Origin: Nitrospirota bacterium
Lineage (GTDB): Bacteria > Nitrospirota > Thermodesulfovibrionia > Thermodesulfovibrionales > Magnetobacteriaceae
Assembly (NCBI GenBank): GCA_015233015.1
Contig: JADFYO010000002.1
Location: forward strand, 1 to 64,000
Length of the DNA: 64,000 bases
Reading direction: 5' to 3'
Under the pieces are notes generated by a model. The model saw nothing but the letters and a program-made list of their open reading frames with translations, was not told where the DNA came from and did no database searches. Positions 52,184 to 61,100 of the stretch are shown here, piece by piece; position 1 is the first letter of the stretch; every line of letters starts with the position of its first letter. Both the position numbers and the translations under genes were made by a program.

Positions 52184-54241
52184 TTACCCAACGCGCTGCT
52201 GCTTGCGCGATACCTTGTCGTCGTACATTCGTTTGTCGGCCTCTTTGAGGGCAGTGTCAATTTCTTCGGATGTCCTGGCCGTTGACATACCGAGAGATAT
52301 GGACACCGGCAGGCCGCCGTTGTTTTCGTTGTATTCAGTTTGGTGCATTCTTATGCGCTCTATTGATTTAACCGCCGATTCCTCATCGGTCATATTGAGT
52401 ATGATCAGAAATTCGTCGCCGCCCGTACGCGCCACTACATCGCTTCCCCGAAACGCCATATTAAGCACTGTGGCAGCCCCCTTAATAAGCCGGTCGCCCG
52501 CCTCGTGCCCGATTGAGTCATTCACCCGCTTAAGCCCATCCAAATCTGCCACAATAAAGCTGACCGGAAACTGCCGGCCATGGGCTATTCGCGCCAGCTC
52601 GGCGTCGAAATAGGCACGGTTATATAATCCTGTCATAGAGTCGTGCGTACTGCGGTATTTGAGTTTTTCCTCTTCCTTCCTCCGCTCGCTTATATCCCGC
52701 GATATTCCCACGAATTCCTTGATTTGCCCGCCATCTGTGGTTATCGCCGATATGACTACCTCAACAGGGATTATCCTCCCATCCTTGCATGTTTGTTCCA
52801 CTTCAATCCTCTCGGAAATACAGTCAATATCGCCGGACTCTTTAAAGCACGCAAGTTTCTGCGCCAGGATGTCCCGTGCATAGGCATAAGAGGCCGGCGT
52901 CAGGGCTTCTTTAAAGGGCTCATGAACAGCCTCATCGACGGTAAATCCACGCAGGGCGGCTATGGACGGGCTTACATACGTAAAACTGTCCATCGAGGCG
53001 TCAAGCGTCCAGATGACATCGCTGACACTCTCGGCAATTAACCGGAAACGCTCCTCGCTCTCTTTGAGCGTTGCCGTCATACGCTGAAGCTCAATCATGT
53101 CATCGTTCATGCGGCCATATGCCGCTTCAAGCTCAGTCTGGGATTCAATCAGCGTTTCGTTTGACATTTGCAGTTCACGGGTTCGCTCGGTTATCATTCG
53201 CTCAAGTTCTTTCCGCTGCTCAATAAATTTCTTTTTCATTTTCCTGACTTTTACCTTAATCAACACTAAGACCACAATAAATATCACGGCTATAACCGAG
53301 GCTGCAATTGCCCTGTTTACAAATATTTTTTTGTCTAATCCCACAATTTCGGAAAGCAGATACACATTCCAGCCGTTTTCCTGTGTGTAAACCATTTCCA
53401 TAACATACCTGACCTCGCGCTGTTCAGTAACGACAGACTGGCTCAGGGTTATTATTTTAGTGCCTTTGTGGATAACCTCGCTTTTAACGGGAAGCGGGAC
53501 AAGGTCAACACCTTCGTATTGTTTACTTTTTTTGATTTCTGACAAGACGGAATCAGGCAGCCTTCGCATAGTATAAAAGTTAAACAGATCGTCATTCGAC
53601 GCAAAAATGACATCGTTTTCATCGGCGATAAGGAGCGTCCCCTGTATTTCCTCTGTCCCGAGTTTTAAGCTGTCGAGTTTATTTTTAACCACGGCAACCC
53701 CTATGACCTTGCCGTCCTTTCTAACCGGATAAGACGCATAATAGCCCGGCTCTTTGGATACAAGCCCCATTGCAACATATCCTGACCGTACTCCTTTTAT
53801 TGTCTTTTTATAATATTGTCTAAAGGCATAGTCCTTACCTATAAACGATTCTTTGGAGTCCCAGTTGCTTGAAGCAATAGCAACACCGTCCTTATTGAGT
53901 ATGTACGAGACAGATGCCGCAATCGAGGAGTTGAATTGAGTGAGGAAACTATTAACTGCCCCTGCGTCTCCCTGATTGGCACAGAAATCGATAATTAAGG
54001 AGTTCTCAGCCAGGATTAATGGATAACCAGAAAAGTGCGCGATCTTTTCCGTGAGATACACATTGAATAGTTCGAGGTTTTGTCTGGTTTTTTTCTGAAT
54101 ATCTTCAATGGTCTTATCCTTTGTCAACGCCGCCGTCAACCAGAACCCAAAAGAGCCGGTCATCACCATAACTACAGTAATTACAATCGGCCAGAACTGA
54201 AACTTTGTCTTACCGGGCCCGGCAATCCTGCAATCACTCAT
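52184..54241 (-). CDS. Membrane Cache-PAS-GGDEF diguanylate cyclase
   Basis: 685 aa. Membrane helix (about 18-38), periplasmic double-Cache sensor (about 40-305; GKDYAFRQYYKKTIKG ... GYYASYPVRKDGKVIG), second helix (about 311-332), coiled coil, PAS/PAC (about 400-530), GGDEF domain (about 535-680). TGGDEF is intact, with the RGSD inhibitory site five residues before it, so it should make c-di-GMP in response to an external ligand, probably a small organic acid or amine by analogy to DctB/Cache folds. A palindrome, GTAACATAAGTTAC (54321-54334), lies upstream. Confidence 0.92.
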   Translation of the reverse strand: MSDCRIAGPGKTKFQFWPIVITVVMVMTGSFGFWLTAALTKDKTIEDIQKKTRQNLELFNVYLTEKIAHFSGYPLILAENSLIIDFCANQGDAGAVNSFLTQFNSSIAASVSYILNKDGVAIASSNWDSKESFIGKDYAFRQYYKKTIKGVRSGYVAMGLVSKEPGYYASYPVRKDGKVIGVAVVKNKLDSLKLGTEEIQGTLLIADENDVIFASNDDLFNFYTMRRLPDSVLSEIKKSKQYEGVDLVPLPVKSEVIHKGTKIITLSQSVVTEQREVRYVMEMVYTQENGWNVYLLSEIVGLDKKIFVNRAIAASVIAVIFIVVLVLIKVKVRKMKKKFIEQRKELERMITERTRELQMSNETLIESQTELEAAYGRMNDDMIELQRMTATLKESEERFRLIAESVSDVIWTLDASMDSFTYVSPSIAALRGFTVDEAVHEPFKEALTPASYAYARDILAQKLACFKESGDIDCISERIEVEQTCKDGRIIPVEVVISAITTDGGQIKEFVGISRDISERRKEEEKLKYRSTHDSMTGLYNRAYFDAELARIAHGRQFPVSFIVADLDGLKRVNDSIGHEAGDRLIKGAATVLNMAFRGSDVVARTGGDEFLIILNMTDEESAVKSIERIRMHQTEYNENNGGLPVSISLGMSTARTSEEIDTALKEADKRMYDDKVSRKQQRVG

Positions 54242-54320
54242 AAATATAGCCTGTCAAAAGAATCCACATCTCAATTGGGGAAACCCCTTTTCCTTACAGT
54301 AACCTAACAAGTGGCATATT

Positions 54321-54334
54321 GTAACATAAGTTAC
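54321..54334. promoter_or_regulatory. Palindrome upstream of the Cache-GGDEF gene
   Basis: GTAACATAAGTTAC, a 5+4+5 palindrome, flanked by outer TTGTAA/TTACAA similarity. It is placed 80 nt before the ATG of the minus-strand cyclase. A candidate regulator site; the binding protein is unknown. Confidence 0.4.
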
Positions 54335-54409
54335 ATATTACAACAATCGGGAATAGGGATTTTTTGTCTGATTGCCGATAAAAATTCAAACACCGCAACT
54401 CACCGCCGT

Positions 54410-54448
54410 AAAAAAATACAGGGGAAACGCCGTTGTCAGCGTTTCCCC
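54410..54448 (-). terminator. Rho-independent terminator of the EF-hand gene
   Basis: On the minus strand GGGGAAACGC pairs with GCGTTTCCCC across 8 nt, followed by TGTATTTTTTTA. It lies about 60 nt past the EF-hand stop. Confidence 0.9.
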
Positions 54449-54508
54449 TTATATCTTTCTCCCAACCCTGACGTCCCGATGCCGACGGACGCCGTCCCTA
54501 TGTGTTGG

Positions 54509-55060
54509 CTATGCTGTCAGGTCAAGCTGCACGCTGTTAGCGGCGCTTGTACTGTTTGTGAATATGTTTGCCGTGCCTGCATACTTTGCATAAAGAGAAT
54601 TCAGCGGGTCGGCGGCCATCAGTTCCTTCATTCCGACCGCACCAGTGCCGGCAGTGTCTATCGCCGAGAAATCGTCTGGAGACATGTTTAACTCGGACGC
54701 CGTCAATTTGCCGTCGCCGTTTGTGTCATAGGCCTTGATTAAATCCTGAGCCGACACGGTCATCGATTGTTTAACATATGCCGCGTTTAACTCATTTGTG
54801 TCCAGCTGGCCGTCGCCGTTTGTGTCTATTGCGGCGAACGCCTGCGAGGACATACCACTCTCCGAGGCGCTTAATGTACCGTCGCCGTTTGTGTCACGGG
54901 CCTTTATAAGGTCTGCTGTTTTTTGCTGCAGCTGCTTGTCAAATGACGCTGCATAATCGCTGCTGTTTGAGGAAGTGTCACTTTTTGCCGTTCCATTTGA
55001 TCCAAACATCGACGACATTGCCGACGAAAATAGTCCCGCCGCCACATCTATACCAATCAT
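54509..55060 (-). CDS. EF-hand calcium-binding protein
   Basis: 183 aa. Four EF-hand loops: 56-67, 79-90 and 112-123 are canonical (DTNGDGTLSASE type); 135-146 (DTAGTGAVGMKE) is degenerate. No signal peptide; Ser/Asn-rich start (MIGIDVAAGLFSSAMSSMFG) and a short hydrophobic end (SVQLDLTA). It is a single-gene unit with a sigma-54 promoter and a strong terminator. Sharing a sigma-54 promoter with flagellin suggests a role linked to motility or surface sensing of calcium, but that is inference. Confidence 0.92.
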   Translation of the reverse strand: MIGIDVAAGLFSSAMSSMFGSNGTAKSDTSSNSSDYAASFDKQLQQKTADLIKARDTNGDGTLSASESGMSSQAFAAIDTNGDGQLDTNELNAAYVKQSMTVSAQDLIKAYDTNGDGKLTASELNMSPDDFSAIDTAGTGAVGMKELMAADPLNSLYAKYAGTANIFTNSTSAANSVQLDLTA

Positions 55061-55158
55061 CGATACCTCCTTTCTCTATTATTTTTCGCCATTAAGTTAA
55101 TAATACTTTAATAAATATTTCTTAACCCGGCTGTTTATCATTGCCTGTTAAAATATTA

Positions 55159-55173
55159 GCAAATAACATGCCA
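55159..55173 (-). promoter_or_regulatory. Sigma-54 promoter of the EF-hand gene
   Basis: On the minus strand TGGCATGTTATTTGC: TGGCA, N6, TTGC with -24 GG and -12 GC correctly spaced. It is the second sigma-54-type site in the window, with about 90 nt to the ATG at 55060. Confidence 0.8.
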
Positions 55174-55281
55174 GTTGTTGCACCGATGACAATCGGCATT
55201 TATAGTTGACTCTGCGATAAAGGCGGCGGCACATGGCGGGTATTTTTTTCCTATAGTACGTTGAAAAAAAGAAAATACTGC

Positions 55282-57384
55282 CTATTGACGGTGTCTTCCG
55301 ATGTTACAGAGCAGCCCTCTGAGGCGGTAAGAGCCGAAGGCTGGGTCATAGGGCGGACAGTCGGCCGTCAGACAATTGGCATTGGACTCCCATAAACTTT
55401 CAGGCTCCATAGCCCTCTCAGGAAACCACCAGCCGTGCTCAACGCTTACAACCCGCGGGTGGATGTCCTCTGTAACGTGTGCCTTAAATTTTGCCTCGCC
55501 GCGTATGGTTGACACCACTGTCCAGTCACCCTCTTCAATGCCGGCGGCTTCGGCGGCCATTGGGTGCAGCTCGCAGTATGGGTAGGGGTGACGCCTGCGT
55601 AATGAGGCGACTTGCCGCTGCTCGCTGTGAAAAAACTCCACACTCCTGCTTCCCGTGATGAGGACATATGGATAATCGGCCAACAGCTCCGGTGAACCTG
55701 TCGGACCTTCCGGGGGTTCCGTATATTCCGGCAAAGGCGGGTAGCCCATGCGTTTTAACACTGAGCTGAATAGTTCCACTTTTTTAGATGGGGTACGAAA
55801 CCCATGTTCCAGATATTTTTTGTATTTATGGGGCGGCGTATGATAACCCTTCGCGGCAAGAGCGGCGTGTGTCAGCCCGGTTGGTGAGAGCTGGTGGGCG
55901 AAGATGTCCTTATACGACATATCTGACCCGGGGAGCGAGAGCCTCTTTGACAGCTCGTCTATTATCCACTCGTCCTGGCGGCACTCCGGTGTATGGGTAA
56001 TGGCCGTCTGCGCATAGGCATAGTTTTCGGCAACGAGGGGAAATCCCTGTACATGGTCTATTTCTGTCCAAAACGCAGCCGGAAGGACATAGTCTGCGCT
56101 CCGCGCCGTAGGGGTCATAAATAGATCCGTAACACACAGAAAATCGAGGGCGTTAAGCGCCTCATAGACCTTCATGGGATTAGCAACGGTAAGCAGCGGA
56201 TTGCCGCCAAATATCAGGAGAGACCTTATTTTATAAGGCACGCCGTCTGTCATCGCCCGAAAGAGGCCGGGTATGTGGGCAGAGGGTATATAGGCGCGCC
56301 AACCGGCGAGGAGTTTAAACTCCTCGCCGCCTATTCGTTTTTTTGACGCCTCAGGCGGCAGCTTGTCCTTTAGTATGGGGTATCCTTTTAATATATTCAT
56401 CCCCATGATGTCGCCTCCGGGTACGTCTAAGTTACCCGTAATCGCCCTCAATATTGCAACTGCCCTCACTGTTTGCAGGGAGTTTGAGTTTTGTTCAAGC
56501 CCCAGTCCCCAGTCCAGCACGGCCGGTTTTGAGAGGGCGTATGTACGGGCGGTTTTTATAATGTCTTCTGCCTTTATCCATGTAACTGCCTCCGCCCATT
56601 GAGGTGTATATCGGGCAACATGCGCCTGTAGTAAAGTAAGGCCTGTCGTATAGTCAGCCACGAATTCCTTGTCAAACAAGCCTTCTTCTATGATAACGTT
56701 TATCATCGCGAGGGCTAACGCGGCGTCGGTGGCCGGTCTTATTGCGAGCCAACTCCTGCACCTTTTAGCGGTCTTTGTCCTTCTTGGGTCAATGGCAATT
56801 GTGGCGCAGTCCTCAGTCATTGCCCGTCTTACCGCGGGGGCAAGTTCGCCGTCGGCGCATGTCACAAGGGGATTATGCCCCCAGAATACAATACACCTGG
56901 GTTTGATACTGCTATAGTAGTCCCCTGTGACGAAGCCGCCGTAAGTTAAGTGGCTTACGGTTACTCTTGGAATGAAGCACTGGGCAAGGCCGGGTTCGTA
57001 CCAGTTTGGTGTGCCGAGGGCGTTTGCAAATCTGACCACGTGCATGTAGTGGTGCCTGCCTGTGCCCTGCCCGACGGCTATTGTCTCCGGCCCGTGAGTT
57101 TTCCTTATATCGTCTATTCTGTTTGAAATTTCGTCGAGGGCCTCTTGCCATCCAATCTCTGTCCATCGGTTTTCGCCGCGCACTCCGGTACGCCTCAGCG
57201 GGTATTTTAGTCTGTCGGGATGATTTGCGATGTCAGGCGATTTAAGCCCCTTCACGCACATCCATCCCCGGCTGATGGGGCTTTCGGGGTCGCCTTTTAC
57301 CGTTATTACCCTGCCGTCTTCGACATGCACAAGCGCGCCGCAGCCACCGTGGCACACCCTGCATATACTCTTAAATACGGGCAT
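55282..57384 (-). CDS. Molybdopterin oxidoreductase, DMSO-reductase family
   Basis: 700 aa. N-terminal 4Fe-4S site: Cys8, Cys11, Cys15 (CRVCHGGC) and Cys43 (WMCVKG). Then domains II-IV; the Mo ligand is probably the Cys in AQCFIPRV. Substrate is not clear: it lacks the strong marks of Nap, Fdh or Psr in the motifs I can see. No TAT signal peptide, so it is cytosolic. No electron-transfer partner gene is adjacent. It starts on the stop of the Wza-like gene (TAATG, 1-nt overlap), a strange partner for a molybdoenzyme. Confidence 0.9.
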   Translation of the reverse strand: MPVFKSICRVCHGGCGALVHVEDGRVITVKGDPESPISRGWMCVKGLKSPDIANHPDRLKYPLRRTGVRGENRWTEIGWQEALDEISNRIDDIRKTHGPETIAVGQGTGRHHYMHVVRFANALGTPNWYEPGLAQCFIPRVTVSHLTYGGFVTGDYYSSIKPRCIVFWGHNPLVTCADGELAPAVRRAMTEDCATIAIDPRRTKTAKRCRSWLAIRPATDAALALAMINVIIEEGLFDKEFVADYTTGLTLLQAHVARYTPQWAEAVTWIKAEDIIKTARTYALSKPAVLDWGLGLEQNSNSLQTVRAVAILRAITGNLDVPGGDIMGMNILKGYPILKDKLPPEASKKRIGGEEFKLLAGWRAYIPSAHIPGLFRAMTDGVPYKIRSLLIFGGNPLLTVANPMKVYEALNALDFLCVTDLFMTPTARSADYVLPAAFWTEIDHVQGFPLVAENYAYAQTAITHTPECRQDEWIIDELSKRLSLPGSDMSYKDIFAHQLSPTGLTHAALAAKGYHTPPHKYKKYLEHGFRTPSKKVELFSSVLKRMGYPPLPEYTEPPEGPTGSPELLADYPYVLITGSRSVEFFHSEQRQVASLRRRHPYPYCELHPMAAEAAGIEEGDWTVVSTIRGEAKFKAHVTEDIHPRVVSVEHGWWFPERAMEPESLWESNANCLTADCPPYDPAFGSYRLRGLLCNIGRHRQ

Positions 57385-58184
57385 TACTTGGTTGGAATCG
57401 ACAATGTTGGCGTATTGCCGCCGGTACTCTTGTTTTCGAATATATCGGACACCTGTTTCGTCAGTATTATGCCGCTTTCAATGGAGATGAGAAATCCCAT
57501 AATTGTGCCGATTGCGGCGAAGTAGGTGCCGAGCGTACCAATCACGGTAGGTTGGACGTATATCGCGTCTCCGGCCATCAAAACAACATTTTGAGACTTG
57601 TCGCCCTTGAGCGCCCTGTTTAAGTCAACGGTATAGACCTGTCCACCCCGTATCAGCGACACCTCGGATGTCTTTGCGCTTGTCGAGACGCCGCCTGCCT
57701 TTGCAATTGCCTGAAGGAGGGTCATGTTCTCTTCCATCGTGATGACGGTTTGAGTTCCTACCTCGCCCAGGACAAATACCTTCTTGCTCGTTATCGTAAC
57801 GGCGTTTATGCTTACCCGTGGCTCAATGAAATAATAGGCCAATTTCTCCTCGAGTTTTTTCTCGGCGTCCTTAACCGGCATGTCTGTGACCTTAATTTCG
57901 CCTATCAGGGGAACAGATATCATGCCGTCCATTCTGATTTTCAGATTGCTGAGAGAAAGTTCATCGTGTCCGAATACCTTCATCATAATAATATCGCCTG
58001 AGCCGAGGGCAAAACTCTGGTCTCCCGCAGGTAGTGGATTTTCAGGGGTTACCGGTATTGGGGGCATGATGCCGGCTGAGGCGCACCCAAAGAAAAACAG
58101 AACCACGACGGCAACAAGCCTTCTAAGCAACACCCCTGCCGCTCTGGATTTATATTTACTGTTCAACATCGCTGTAATAAACAT
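57384..58184 (-). CDS. Polysaccharide export lipoprotein, Wza-like
   Basis: 266 aa. Lipoprotein signal (VLFFFGCASA, lipidated Cys), Poly_export domain (DQSFALGSGDIIMMKVFGHD, PLIGEIKVTDMPVKDAEKKL) and an SLBB domain (KVFVLGEVGTQTVITMEENM, LLQAIAKAGGV). Forms the outer-membrane exit channel for capsule or EPS. A hydrophobic stretch near the end (TVIGTLGTYFAAIGTIMGFL) could be the C-terminal Wza-type outer-membrane helix. It fits the many GTs in the window. No Wzc-like kinase is nearby. Confidence 0.9.
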   Translation of the reverse strand: MFITAMLNSKYKSRAAGVLLRRLVAVVVLFFFGCASAGIMPPIPVTPENPLPAGDQSFALGSGDIIMMKVFGHDELSLSNLKIRMDGMISVPLIGEIKVTDMPVKDAEKKLEEKLAYYFIEPRVSINAVTITSKKVFVLGEVGTQTVITMEENMTLLQAIAKAGGVSTSAKTSEVSLIRGGQVYTVDLNRALKGDKSQNVVLMAGDAIYVQPTVIGTLGTYFAAIGTIMGFLISIESGIILTKQVSDIFENKSTGGNTPTLSIPTK

Positions 58185-58296
58185 AACATAGTGTCAGTAT
58201 ATGTTTCAAGCTGCCGATTATTCTTAGCAGGGCAACTGCATTACCCATCGCAATAGTGTACAATAAAGACTGTTATCGCATTTGTAAGGGAGAACA

Positions 58297-58788
58297 ATGG
58301 CACTAATTGCAAGCGGCATATTCGCCGCCTTACTCATCGGCAGGCTTGTCCGGCTTGTCCTGGTCAGACTAAAGGTAATAAAGGGCGGCGCCAGTACGAT
58401 TAACGATATTGTGCTGACCTATTTAATTACGCTGGGTGTCCTTATGTTAATCGCCAGATGGCAGGCAAGGCTGTTTATTCCCGGTGTTGCGGTTATGATA
58501 CTTTACGACATTGCCCGGCTTAAAATATCCCCCCGGAGTTATGAAAACCAAAACGGCAGACGCCGCAACGGGAGGGCATATTCCCCGGGCGACCCTTATA
58601 CAATACTCGGCGTCCACAAACACGACTCGACAGAGAAAATAAGACAGGTATATAGAAAACTTCAGGAGACATACCACCCCGATAAACACGTCTCTGACTC
58701 TACGGAGGCGTCCATAGAGCAAAAGACCGAAAAGATAAAAGAAATCAACGCGGCCTTCGAGTGGATATTGAAAGACCGCGGCCTGTGA
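58297..58788 (+). CDS. Membrane-anchored DnaJ-domain protein
   Basis: 163 aa. Two N-terminal hydrophobic segments (about 2-25 and 35-70), then a basic linker and a C-terminal J domain (about 98-160) with the invariant HPD in ETYHPDKH. The J domain at the C-terminus after membrane helices resembles small DjlA-like co-chaperones. It would call DnaK to the inner membrane. Start ATG 58297 with a GGGAG site. Confidence 0.88.
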   Translation: MALIASGIFAALLIGRLVRLVLVRLKVIKGGASTINDIVLTYLITLGVLMLIARWQARLFIPGVAVMILYDIARLKISPRSYENQNGRRRNGRAYSPGDPYTILGVHKHDSTEKIRQVYRKLQETYHPDKHVSDSTEASIEQKTEKIKEINAAFEWILKDRGL

Positions 58789-59111
58789 CAGAACAACATA
58801 ATCACACCCTAAATCCACCATCACATTAAAGGGTATCCATGTGAAATCCCGTGGATACTGCCTCCAACCATCTCCAAACATTATTCCATCGTGAGAAAAA
58901 TATTTTCATTAATGTAAAAGTGTTATGTCTAAAAACCGTTGTATAATGATACGTTACACTCTTTTCCCATAATTTTGATGGTGGATTTAGGACACTGTGC
59001 TGTATTGAAAAATACACAAACTAAATATTATGATACGGTAACGACAGATAACCATAACGACAGATAACCGTAAATATTAAGTAATAGATAATTATCTTGA
59101 GGAGGTACTAT
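58789..59111. other. Intergenic region DnaJ-protein / acsA
   Basis: 323 bases with the MITE-like element, then a tandem direct repeat of 16 bp (ACGACAGATAACC[A/G]TA at 59041-59056 and 59057-59072) about 40 nt before the acsA start. Such paired sites can be activator or repressor binding sites. The ribosome site is GAGGAGG at about 59099-59105. Confidence 0.6.
58808..58991. mobile_element. MITE-like element
   Basis: 184 bp bounded by perfect 16-bp terminal inverted repeats, CCTAAATCCACCATCA and TGATGGTGGATTTAGG. Flanking ACAC on both sides (58804-58807 and 58992-58995) looks like a 4-bp target-site duplication. A sub-terminal hairpin (GTATCCA/TGGATAC, about 58832-58857) is inside. No coding frame. 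It lies in the acsA upstream region; a TATAAT inside (58942-58947) may contribute to acsA transcription. Confidence 0.72.
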
Positions 59112-61100
59112 ATGACGGAAGCCCGGAATATCGATGTACTAATGGAAGAGAACAGATTATTTCCACCGCCTGCGGAGTTTTCAGAAAAGGCCCATATAAA
59201 AAGCATCGGGGAGTACACGAAAATCTACCAACATTCCATAGAAGACCCTGAAGGATTCTGGGCCGGCATGGCTGAGAAGAATCTTCATTGGTATAAAAAA
59301 TGGGATAAAGTCCTCGATTATGATTTTAACAAACCTTACATCAAATGGTTTGAGGGCGGCAAGTTAAACGCCTCTTACAACTGCCTCGATAGATTTATTA
59401 ATACTCCGGCAAGGAACAAGGCTGCGATTATCTGGGAGTCCAACTTTGGAATAAACAACAAGACATACACGTATCAGCAGCTCTACTATGAGGTCAACCG
59501 GTTTGCCAATGTGCTGAAAAAACATGGAATAAAAAAAGGCGACAGGGTGACGATATACCTGCCGATGCTCCCTGAGACGGTTATTGCTTTGCTGGCGTGC
59601 GCCAGAGTAGGGGCAATTCACAGCGTCGTATTTGGCGGTTTCAGCTCCCAGGCATTAAAAGAGAGAATACAGGACTGCAAGTCAAAGCTGGTGATAACGG
59701 CAGACTACGGCGCCAGAGGCAGCAAGCTCGTCCCCCTCAAGACAAACGCGGACGCGGCAGTCGAGCACTGCCCTTCGGTCGAGAAAATGATAGTCGTCAA
59801 GGAACACTCCGCCACTTCAGACGGCATTGCAAATGTACCCGGCCGGGATTTCTGGTGGCACGACGAGATAAACGCCCCTGACATTAAATCCTACTGCGAA
59901 CCGGAGTGGATGGACGCCGAAGACCCGCTGTTTATACTTTATACCTCCGGCTCGACCGGCAAGCCCAAAGGGGTGCTGCACACGACGGGCGGCTATATGC
60001 TATACACAAACACCACGTTTAAATGGATATTTGACTACAGAGACGAAGACGTGTTCTTTTGCACGGCCGACATAGGCTGGATAACCGGACATAGTTACAT
60101 CGTATATGGCCCTCTTAGTAACGGCGCCACGGCTATTTTATTTGAGGGCGTTCCCACGTACCCCAATCCGGGGCGGTTCTGGGATATCGTCGAAAAACAC
60201 GGCGTGAATATATTTTACACCGCCCCGACGGCTATCAGGGCGCTCATGAAAGAGGGAGACCACTGGGTGAAGCAGCATGACTTGTCATCCCTGAGACTAA
60301 TTGCCACAGTCGGCGAGCCGATTAATCCAGAGGCGTGGATGTGGTACTACAATACGGTTGGAGGCGGGAAGCTGCCAATTGCAGACACGTGGTGGCAGAC
60401 AGAGACAGGAGGCATACTGATAACCCCGCTGCCCGGCGCTATGACCCTAAAACCAGGCTCTGCGTGCAGGCCATTTCCCGGCATTGTCCCCGTTATATTA
60501 AAAGAAGACGGCACACCCGCTAAGAAAAATGAAGGCGGCTACCTCGCAATAAAGAAACCCTGGCCGGGAATGCTCAGGGGGACATACGGCGACCCTGAGA
60601 ATAAGCGTATCAAAGAGGTATATTTTTCGAGATTCCCCGGCGTATATTTTTCCGGAGACGGCGCCAGATGCGACGAAGACGGCGACTACTGGCTGATGGG
60701 CAGAATAGACGACGTAATAAATATCTCAGGCCACAGGCTTGGCACCGCCGAAGTGGAATCCGCCCTGGTAAGCCATGAAGCGGTTGCCGAGGCGGCAGTT
60801 GTAGGATTTCCACACGACATTAAGGGCGAGGGGTTGTATGTGTATGTTACGTTAAAAGAAGGCTATGCAGATTCCGATGAGTTAAAACAGAAACTCATCG
60901 ACCATGTCAGGTCGGTAATCGGAGCCATCGCAACTCCAGACAAATTACAGTTCTCCCCCTCGCTCCCAAAGACCAGAAGCGGCAAAATCATGCGCAGAAT
61001 ACTCAGAAATATCGCCAGAGGCGACATAGAAAACCTTGGCGACACAAGCACCCTGGCCGACCCGCTTGTTGTGGACGACCTGGTCAATGGCAGGCAGTAG
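59112..61100 (+). CDS. acsA: Acetyl-CoA synthetase (AMP-forming)
   Basis: 662 aa, full length. Adenylates acetate and transfers it to CoA. ATP-binding [20 protein letters not shown], core [28 protein letters not shown], and C-terminal Lys in [15 protein letters not shown], the site of Pat/CobB-type acetylation. The ATG at 59112 follows a GGAGG; an upstream ATG at 59097 in the same frame lies in that ribosome site region and is less likely. Confidence 0.97.
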   Translation: MTEARNIDVLMEENRLFPPPAEFSEKAHIKSIGEYTKIYQHSIEDPEGFWAGMAEKNLHWYKKWDKVLDYDFNKPYIKWFEGGKLNASYNCLDRFINTPARNKAAIIWESNFGINNKTYTYQQLYYEVNRFANVLKKHGIKKGDRVTIYLPMLPETVIALLACARVGAIHSVVFGGFSSQALKERIQDCKSKLVITADYGARGSKLVPLKTNADAAVEHCPSVEKMIVVKEHSATSDGIANVPGRDFWWHDEINAPDIKSYCEPEWMDAEDPLFILYTSGSTGKPKGVLHTTGGYMLYTNTTFKWIFDYRDEDVFFCTADIGWITGHSYIVYGPLSNGATAILFEGVPTYPNPGRFWDIVEKHGVNIFYTAPTAIRALMKEGDHWVKQHDLSSLRLIATVGEPINPEAWMWYYNTVGGGKLPIADTWWQTETGGILITPLPGAMTLKPGSACRPFPGIVPVILKEDGTPAKKNEGGYLAIKKPWPGMLRGTYGDPENKRIKEVYFSRFPGVYFSGDGARCDEDGDYWLMGRIDDVINISGHRLGTAEVESALVSHEAVAEAAVVGFPHDIKGEGLYVYVTLKEGYADSDELKQKLIDHVRSVIGAIATPDKLQFSPSLPKTRSGKIMRRILRNIARGDIENLGDTSTLADPLVVDDLVNGRQ

